Source: Cladorhizidae sp. MBARI D1340-BT2 (Eukaryota; Porifera; Demospongiae; Poecilosclerida; Cladorhizidae). From it: a stretch of 64,000 nt of DNA. How positions within the stretch are numbered: position 1 is the first letter of the stretch; each line of letters starts with the position of its first letter. Where the stretch lies: the NCBI GenBank assembly GCA_028752905.1, contig JAQNBH010000017.1, positions 33,245,908-33,309,907 on the forward strand. The letters are read 5' to 3'. Both the position numbers and the translations under genes were made by a program. Below, one piece after another: positions 55,465 through 64,000 of this stretch. The notes beneath the pieces were generated by a model. The model was given only the letters and a program-made list of their open reading frames with translations, was not told where the DNA came from and made no database searches.

Positions 55465-56240
55465 GTTAGCAAGTGAGAGCTACACACAGTAGCCATAGGT
55501 GAGGAGTTGTCATAGCTACAGACAGTAGCTCTAGGTGAGGAGTTACCAAGTGAGAGCTACACACAGTAGCCATAGGTGAGGAGTTGTCATAGCTACAGAC
55601 AGTAGCTCTAGGTGAGGAGTTACCAAGTGAGAGCTACACACAGTAGCCATAGGTGAGGAGTTGTCATAGCTACAGACAGTAGCTCTAGGTGAGGAGTTAG
55701 CAAGTGAGAGCTACACACAGTAGCCATAGGTGAGGAGTTGTCATAGCTACACACAGTAGCCATAGGTGAGGAGTTGTCATAGCTACAGACAGTAGCTCTA
55801 GGTGAGGAGTTAGCAAGTGAGAGCTACACACAGTAGCCATAGGTGAGGAGTTGTCATAGCTATGCACAGTAGCCCTAGGTGAGGAGTTGTCATATCTACA
55901 CACAGTAGCTCTAGGTGAGGAATTAGCAAGTGAGAGCTTAGGTGAGGAATTATCAAGTCAGAGCTACACACAGTAGCCATAGGTGAGGAGTTAACAAGTA
56001 AGAGCTTAGGTGAAGAGTTAGCAAGGTAGAGCTACACACAGTAGCTCTAGGTGAGGATTTAGCAAGTCAGAGCTACACACAGTGGCCCTAGGGTAGGAAG
56101 TCATAGCTACTTTAGGTGAGGATTTAGCAAGTCAGAGCGACAAAGTCAAAGTTACACACACTAGCTGTAGGTGAGGATTTAGCAAGTCAGTGCTACTTTA
56201 GGTGAGGATTTAGCAAGTCAGGTGAGGATTTAGCGTTGCT
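55465..56240 (+). repeat. 77-bp compound minisatellite, decaying rightward
   Basis: The 77-bp unit is itself two related halves: GAGCTACACACAGTAGCC ATAGGTGAGGAGTTGTCAT, and AGCTACAGACAGTAGCTC TAGGTGAGGAGTTA. Four or five regular copies are followed by increasingly broken units to about 56240. Confidence 0.9.
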
Positions 56241-56404
56241 TGTTGTTATAGTGTCCAACTGCTCAGGACTCTGCTTTAAAAAAAGCTATTACTGTTCTTG
56301 ATGCTCAACATTCAAGTTGTCGACATTTGCTTCTTCCATGGTCTGTGATTGGATCATGAACACCATCCTTCTAGTGAGCCTCACATGCAATTTCGACAAA
56401 AAAT

Positions 56405-57535
56405 CTCATATTGGGTACTCAGCCTAAACCTAGATTGCTGAGAAGAGCATGCTTGCTATGTGTACCCTGCCTAAACTAGATTGCTGAGAAGAGCATAGTT
56501 ACTATGTGTACCCAGCCTAAACCTAGATTGCTATGCTTGCTACAGTATGTGTACTCTGCCTAAACCTAGATTGCTGAGAAGAACATGGTTGCTACATGTA
56601 TGTGTACCCAGCCTAAACCTAGGTTGCTGAGAAGAGCATGGTTACTATGTGTACCCTGCCTAAACCTAGATTGCTGAGAAGAACATGGTTGCTATGTGTA
56701 CCCTGCCTAAACCTAGATTGCTGAGAAGAGCATGCTTGCTATGTGTACCTGCCTAAACCTAGATTGCTGAGAAGAACATGGTTGCTATGTGTACCCTGCC
56801 TAAACCTAGATTGCTACATGTAAGAAAGAGTATAGTTGCTATATGTGAACCTTACCTAATCCTAGATTGCCATATGTAAGAAGAGTATAGTTGCTATGTG
56901 TACCCTGCCTAAACCTAGACTGCTGAGAAGAACATGGTTGCTATGTGTACCCTGCCTAAACCTAGACTGCTGAGAAGAACATGGTTGCTATGTGTACTCA
57001 GCCTAAACCTAGATTGCTGAGAAGAGCATGCTTGCTATGTGTACTCAGCCTAAACCTAGATTGCTGAGAACACCATGGTTGCTATGTGTACCTGCCTAAA
57101 CCTAGATTGCTGAGAAGAGCGTGGTTGCTATGTGTACCCTGCCTAAACCTAGATTGCTGAGAAGAGTATAGTTGCTATGTATGTGTACCTGCCTAAACCT
57201 AGATTGCTGAGAAGAACATGGTTGCTATGTGTACCCTGCCTAAACCTAGATTGCTGAGAAGAACATGGTTGCTATGTGTACCCAGCCTAAACCTAAGAAA
57301 GATATATGTGAACCTTACCTAATCCTAGATTGCCATATGTAAGAAGAGTATAGTTGCTATATGTGAACCTTACCTAATCCTAGATTGCCATATGTAAGAA
57401 GAGTATAGTTGCTATATGTGAACCTTACCTAATCCTAGATTGCCATATGTAAGAAGAGTATAGTTGCTATGTGTACCTTACCTAATCCTAGACTGCTACA
57501 TGTAAGAAGAGCATAGTTGAGATTGCTGAAAAGAG
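56405..57535 (+). repeat. 47-bp minisatellite
   Basis: About 24 copies of a unit GTGTACCCTGCCTAAACCTA followed by GATTGCTGAGAAGAACATGG TTGCTAT. A diverged subfamily toward the right end (GTGAACCTTACCTAATCCTA ... CATATGTAAGAAGAGTATAG) is amplified separately at about 56840-56890 and 57300-57480. Confidence 0.9.
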
Positions 57536-57943
57536 CACATACAGTGGGTGTGCCTAGTGCTACTACACTGTTCCCTACATCATGCATTTAGCTTGCATGG
57601 GTTCTATTACAAGCTCACCTCCATACCCTCAGGCCCTGCGGTAACAAAGATGAAGTGGTCCTGCCAAAGTGACCCAATTAATACAATAACATCTCAAATA
57701 AAGCACACCAATGCAATACAGTGTGACTGATGCTAACAACTCAAGTGATGTGACGCATTTTCTTCGCATTAACAATTGACACGTGACGGCATAACAATTG
57801 TGAGGAGGGAGGGGCACCGGGCCTGTACTTGACGACCATCACTGATTTGTGTATATATACTAATTTAACGACAATTATTGATTCACGTTTAAGGAAGTGG
57901 TCTGATTTTGGATGGTTCTGCCAGCAAGTAAACTTAGCTGCTC
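57536..57943. other. spacer, no gene seen
   Basis: Short ORFs only; no recognisable content. Confidence 0.4.
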
Positions 57944-60900
57944 CTATATACTCTCCTTGGTGCTGGTTCTTAGCTGCTCCTATATACTCTCCTTGGTGGT
58001 GGTTCTTAGCTGCTCCTATATACTCTCCTTGGTGGTGGTTCTTAGCTGCTCCTATATATATACTCTCCTTGGTGGTGGTTCTTAGCTGCTCCTATATACT
58101 CTCCTTGGTGGTGGTTCTTAGCTGCTCCTATATATATACTCTCCTTGGTGGTGGTTCCTAGCTGCTCCTATATACTCTCCTTGGTGCTGGTTCTTAGCTG
58201 CTCCTATATACTCTCCTTGGTGGTGGTTCTTAGCTGCTCCTATATATATACTCTCCTTGGTGGTGGTTCTTAGCTGCTCCTATATACTCTCATTGGTGGT
58301 GGTTCTTAGCTGCTCCTATATATATACTCTCCTTGGTGGTGGTTCTTAGCTGCTCCTATATATATATACTCTCCTTGGTGGTGGTTCTTAGCTGCTCCTA
58401 TATATATACTCTCCTTGGTGGTGGTTCTTAGCTGCTCCTATATACTCTCCTTGGTGGTGGTTCTTAGCTGCTCCTATATATACTCTCCTTGGTGGTGGTT
58501 CTTAGCTGCTCCTATATACTCTCCTTGGTGGTGGTTCTTAGCTGCTCCTATATATATACTCTCCTTGGTGGTGGTTCTAAGCTGCACCTATATACTCTCC
58601 TTGGTGGTGGTTCTTAGCTGCTCCTATATTATATACTCTCCTTGGTGGTGGTTCTTAGCTGCTCCTATATACTCTCCTTGGTGGTGGTTCTTAGCTGCTC
58701 CTATATGTATGTATACTCTCCTTGGTGGTGGTTCTTAGCTGCTCCTATATACTCTCCTTGGTGGTGGATCTTAGCTGCTCCTATATATATACTCTCCTTG
58801 GTGGTGGTTCTTAGCTGCTCCTATATACTCTCCTTGGTGGTGGTTCTTAGCTGCTCCTATATATACTCTCCTTGGTGGTGGTTCTTAGCTGCTCCTATAT
58901 ACTCTCCTTGGTGGTGGTTCTTAGCTGCTCCTATATATATACTCTCCTTGGTGGTGGTTCTAAGCTGCACCTATATACTCTCCTTGGTGGTGGTTCTTAG
59001 CTGCTCCTATATGTATATACTCTCCTTGGTGGTGGTTCTTAGCTGCTCCTATATGCTCTCCTTGGTGGTGGTTCTTAGCTGCTCCTATATACTCTCCTTG
59101 GTGGTGGTTCTTAGCTGCTCCTATATATATACTCTCCTTGGTGGTGGTTCTTAGCTGCTCCTATATACTCTCCTTGGTGGTGGTTCTTAGCTGCTCCTAT
59201 ATACTCTCCTTGGTGGTGGTTCTTAGCTGCTCCTATATATACTCCCCTTGGTTAGCTGCTCCTATATACTCTCCTTGGTGGTGGTTCTTAGCTGCTCCTA
59301 TATACTCTCCTTGGTGGTGGTTCTTAGTTGCTCCTATATACTCTTCTTGGTGGTGGTCTTAGCTGCTCCTATATATGCTCTCCTTGGTGGTGGTTCTTAG
59401 CTGCTCCTATATATATACTCTCCTTGGTGGTGGTTCTTAGCTGCTCCTATATACTCTCCTTGGTGGTGGTTCTTAGCTGCTCCTATATATATATACTCTC
59501 CTTGGTGGTGGTTCTTAGCTGCTCCTATATACTCTCCTTGGTGGTGGTTCTTAGCTGCTCCTATATACTCTCCTTGGTGGTGGTTCTTAGCTGCTCCTAT
59601 ATATATACTCTCCTTGGTGGTGGTTCTTAGCTGCTCCTATATACTCTCCTTGGTGGTGGTTCTTAGCTGCTCCTATATACTCTCCTTGGTGGTGGTTCTT
59701 AGCTGCTCCTATATATATACTCTCCTTGGTGGTGGTTTTTAGCTGATCCTATATATATATACTCTCCTTGGTGGTGGTTCTTAGCTGCTCCTATATATAT
59801 ACTCTCCTTGTTGGTGGTTCTTAGCTGCTCCTATATACTCTCCTTGGTGGTGGTTCTTAGCTGCTCCTATATATACTCTCCTTGGTGGTGGTTCTTAGCT
59901 GCTCCTATATACTCTCCTTGGTGGTGGTTCTTAGCTGCTCCTATATATATACTCTCCTTGGTGGTGGTTCTTAGCTGCTCCTATATACTCTCCTTGGTGG
60001 TGGTTCTTAGCTGCTCCTATATATACTCTCCTTGGTGGTGGTTCTTAGCTGCTCCTATATACTCTCCTTGGTGGTGGTTCTTAGCTGCTCCTATATATAT
60101 ACTCTCCTTGGTGGTGGTTCTAAGCTGCACCTATATACTCTCCTTGGTGGTGGTTCTTAGCTGCTCCTATATGTATATACTCTCCTTGGTGGTGGTTCTT
60201 AGCTGCTCCTATATGCTCTCCTTGGTGGTGGTTCTTAGCTGCTCCTATATATATACTCTCCTTGGTGGTGGTTCTTAGCTGCTCCTATATACTCTCCTTG
60301 GTGGTGGTTCTTAGCTGCTCCTATATATATACTCTCCTTGGTGGTGGTTCTTAGCTGCTCCTATATACTCTCCTTGGTGGTGGTTCTTAGCTGCTCCTAT
60401 ATACTCTCCTTGGTGGTGGTTCTTAGCTGCTCCTATATATACTCCCCTTGGTTAGCTGCTCCTATATACTCTCCTTGGTGGTGGTTCTTAGCTGCTCCTA
60501 TATACTCTCCTTGGTGGTGGTTCTTAGTTGCTCCTATATACTCTTTTTGGTGGTGGTTCTTAGCTGCTCCTATATATGCTCTCCTTGGTGGTGGTTCTTA
60601 GCTGCTCCTATATATATACTCTCCTTGGTGGTGGTTCTTAGCTGCTCCTATATACTCTCCTTGGTGGTGGTTCTTAGCTGCTCCTATATGCTCTCCTTGG
60701 TGGTGGTTCTTAGTTGCTCCTATATATATGCTCTCCTTGGTGGTGGTTCTTAGCTGCTCCTATATACTCTCCTTGGTGGTGGTTCTTAGCTGCTCCTATA
60801 TACTCTCCTTGGTGGTGGTTCTTAGCTGCTCCTATATATACTCTCCTTGGTGGTGGTTCTTAGCTGCTCCTATATATATACTCTCCTTGGTGGTGGTTCT

Positions 60901-63900
60901 TAGCTGCTCCTATATACTCCCTTGGTGGTGGTTCTTAGCTGCTCCTATATATATACTCTCCTTGGTGGTGGTTCTTAGCTGCTCCTATATATGCTCTCCT
61001 TGGTGGTGGTTCTTAGCTGCTCCTATATATATACTCTCCTTGGTGCTGGTTCTTAGCTGCTCCTATATATACTCTCCTTGGTGGTGATTCTTAGCTGCTC
61101 CTATATACTGTATATACTCTCCTTGGTGGTGGTTCTTAGCTGCTCCTATATACTCTCCTTGGTGGTGGTTCTTAGCTGCTCCTATATACTCTCCTTGGTG
61201 GTGGTTCTTAGTTGCACCTATATACTCTCCTTGGTGGTGGTTCTTAGCTGCTCCTATATATATACTCTCCTTGGTGGTGGTTCTTAGCTGCTCATATATA
61301 CTCTCCTTGGTGGTGGTTCTTAGCTGCTCCTATATATATACTCTTCTTGTTAGTGGTTCTTAGCTGCTCCTATATACTCTCCTTGGTGGTGGTTCTTAGC
61401 TGCTCCTATATACTCTCCTTGGTGGTGGTTCTTAGCTGCTCCTATATACTCTCCTTGGTGGTGGTTCTTAGCTGCTCCTATATATATATACTCTCCTTGG
61501 TGGTGGTTCTTAGCTGCTCCTATATACTCTCCTTGGTGGTGGTTCTTAGCTGCTCCTATATATATACTCTTCTTGTTAGTGGTTCTTAGCTGCTCCTATA
61601 TACTCTCCTTGGTGGTGGTTCTTAGCTGCTCCTATATACTCTCCTTGGTGGTGGTTCTTAGCTGCTCCTATATACTCTCCTTGGTGGTGGTTCTTAGCTG
61701 CTCCTACTATGTATATATATACTCTCCTTGGTGGTGGTTCTTAGCTGCTCCTATAAACTCTCCTTGGTGGTGGTTCTTAGCTGCTCCTATATACTCTCCT
61801 TGGTGGTGGTTCTTAGCTGCTCCTATATACTCTCCTTGGTGGTGGTTCCTAGCTGCTCCTATATACTCTCCTTGGTGGTGGTTCTTAGCTGCTCCTATAT
61901 ACTCTTCTTGGTGGTGGTTCTTAGCTGCTCCTATATACTCTCCTTGGTGGTGGTTCTTAGCTGCTCCTATATATATACTCTCCTTGGTGGTGGTTCTTAG
62001 CTGCTCCTATATATATACTCTCCTTGGTGGTGGTTCTTAGCTGCTCCTATATATATACTCTCCTTGGAGGTGGTTCTTAGCTGCTCCTATATACTCTCCT
62101 TGGTGGTGGTTCTTAGCTGCTCCTATATATATACTCTCCTTGGAGGTGGTTCTTAGCTGCTCCTATATACTCTCCTTGGAGGTGGTTCTTAGCTGCTCCT
62201 ATATATACTCTCCTTGGCGGTGGTTCTTAGCTGCTCCTATATATATACTCTCCTTGGTGGTGGTTCTTAGCTGCTCCTATATGCTCTCCTTGGTGGTGGT
62301 TCTTAGGTGCTCCTATATATGCTCTCCTTGGTGGTGGTTCTTAGCTGCTCCTATATACCCTCCTTGGTGGTAGTTCTTAGCTGCTCCCATATACTCTCCT
62401 TGGTGGTGGTTCTTAGCTGCTCCTATATATATACTCTCCTTGGTGGTGGTTCTTAGCTGCTCCTATATACTCTCCTTGGTGCTGGTTCTTAGCTGCTCCT
62501 ATATACTCTCCTTGGTGGTGGTTCTTAGCTGCTCCTATATACTCTCCTTGGTGGTGGTTCTTAGCTGCTCCTATATATATATGCTCTCCTTGGTGGTGGT
62601 TCTTAGCTGCTCCTATATACTCTCCTTGGTGGTGGTTCTTAGCTGCTCCTATATATACTCTCCTTGGTGGTGGTTCTTAGCTGCTCCTATATATATGCTC
62701 TCCTTGGTGGTGGTTCTTAGCTGCTCCTATATACTCTCCTTGGTGGTGGTTCTTAGCTGCTCCTATATACTCTCCTTGGTGGTGGTTCTTAGCTGCTCCT
62801 ATATATATACTCTCCTTGGTGGTGGTTCTTAGCTGCTCCTATATACTCTCCTTGGTGGTGGTTCTTAGCTGCTCCTATATATATACTCTTCTTGTTAGTG
62901 GTTCTTAGCTGCTCCTATATACTCTCCTTGGTGGTGGTTCTTAGCTGCTCCTATATATATACTCTCCTTGGTGGTGGTTCTTAGCTGCTCCTATAAACTC
63001 TCCTTGGTGGTGGTTCTTAGCTGCTCCTATATACTCTCCTTGGTGGTGGTTCTTAGCTGCTCCTATATACTCTCCTTGGTGGTGGTTCCTAGCTGCTCCT
63101 ATATACTCTCCTTGGTGGTGGTTCTTAGCTGCTCCTATATACTCTTCTTGGTGGTGGTTCTTAGCTGCTCCTATATACTCTCCTTGGTGGTGGTTCTTAG
63201 CTGCTCCTATATATATACTCTCCTTGGTGGTGGTTCTTAGCTGCTCCTATATATATACTCTCCTTGGTGGTGGTTCTTAGCTGCTCCTATATATATACTC
63301 TCCTTGGAGGTGGTTCTTAGCTGCTCCTATATACTCTCCTTGGTGGTGGTTCTTAGCTGCTCCTATATATATACTCTCCTTGGAGGTGGTTCTTAGCTGC
63401 TCCTATATACTCTCCTTGGAGGTGGTTCTTAGCTGCTCCTATATATACTCTCCTTGGCGGTGGTTCTTAGCTGCTCCTATATATATACTCTCCTTGGTGG
63501 TGGTTCTTAGCTGCTCCTATATGCTCTCCTTGGTGGTGGTTCTTAGCTGCTCCTGTATATGCTCTCCTTGGTGGTGGTTCTTAGCTGCTCCTATATACCC
63601 TCCTTGGTGGTAGTTCTTAGCTGCTCCCATATACTCTCCTTGGTGGTGGTTCTTAGCTGCTCCTATATATATACTCTCCTTGGTGGTGGTTCTTAGCTGC
63701 TCCTATATACTCTCCTTGGTGCTGGTTCTTAGCTGCTCCTATATACTCTCCTTGGTGGTGGTTCTTAGCTGCTCCTATATACTCTCCTTGGTGGTGGTTC
63801 TTAGCTGCTCCTATATATATATGCTCTCCTTGGTGGTGGTTCTTAGCTGCTCCTATATACTCTCCTTGGTGGTGGTTCTTAGCTGCTCCTATATATACTC

Positions 63901-64000
63901 TCCTTGGTGGTGGTTCTTAGCTGCTCCTATATATATGCTCTCCTTGGTGGTGGTTCTTATAGCTGCTCCTATATATATATGCTCTCCTTGGTGGTGGTTC
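57944..64000 (+). repeat. 36-44 bp minisatellite, at least 6 kb, runs off window
   Basis: About 155 copies of a unit CTTAGCTGCTCCTATATACT followed by CTCCTTGGTGGTGGTT. Unit length varies by 2-bp steps in the embedded TA run (TATATACT to TATATATATACT). Rare variants mark higher-order duplications: CTATAAACTC at 61751 and 62991, TTGGCGGTGG at 62215 and 63455, and CTATATACCC at 62351 and 63591 are all 1,240 bp apart. ACTCCCCTTGGTTAGCTG at 59241 and 60441 is 1,200 bp apart. The repeated LVVVLSCSYILS-type ORFs are artefacts. Confidence 0.97.

Noticed and set aside
57829..64000. Many ORFs with hydrophobic LVVVLSCSY repeats resembling membrane segments
   Set aside because: They are translations of the 36-bp array, repeatedly interrupted where the TA run changes length.

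Overview
The window is animal nuclear DNA. Genes are sparse, AT-rich and broken by introns. It holds a metazoan-type Rab effector gene, many decayed transposons and very large minisatellite arrays. Several multi-copy protein families (a Cys-rich 'CFLCQ' family, hAT-type BED-finger transposases, a Mutator-like domain protein) resemble ones I associate with sponge and cnidarian genomes. My best guess is a demosponge or a similar early-branching invertebrate. That is inferred from style, not from a marker gene.

Layout. 1-0.8 kb: a frameshifted copy of the Cys-rich family on the minus strand. 1.7-8.6 kb: a possible exon, a palindromic repeat family member, a decayed hAT transposase and a nearly perfect 771-bp palindrome. 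10.3-24.3 kb: a four-exon gene that can be assembled from the sequence. It has a TATA box, a small upstream ORF, all introns in phase 1 and a 337-residue product containing three 47-residue repeats. Its introns carry three minisatellites and a non-autonomous DNA transposon. 25.3-27.7 kb: a hAT-type element with terminal inverted repeats and a flanking direct repeat, with a foldback element nested inside it that has a perfect 8-bp target duplication. 27.8-31 kb: another foldback element, remnants of two reverse-transcriptase ORFs and a small two-exon ORF. 31.2-34.3 kb: the 3' part of a Ty3/gypsy-type LTR retrotransposon in which integrase precedes reverse transcriptase and RNase H (the Gmr1-like order), ending in a polypurine tract and a complete 309-bp LTR. 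36.5-38.1 kb: a Mutator-like fragment and LINE remnants. 41.0-44.2 kb: the first two coding exons of a synaptotagmin-like/rabphilin-type Rab effector (Rab-binding helix plus a double zinc finger with four CxxC pairs).

From 42.6 kb onward tandem repeats dominate. Arrays have units of 17, 21, 27, 27, 23, 77, 47 and 36 bp, and the last runs off the window end. Together they fill roughly two thirds of the final 21 kb. The long ORFs there, up to 493 codons and open on both strands, are by-products of repeat units and not genes.

The strongest discovery leads are the integrase-first retrotransposon, the 3.7-kb minisatellite that seems to have grown out of the loop of a dispersed hairpin element, the large palindrome, and the unfamiliar four-exon gene.
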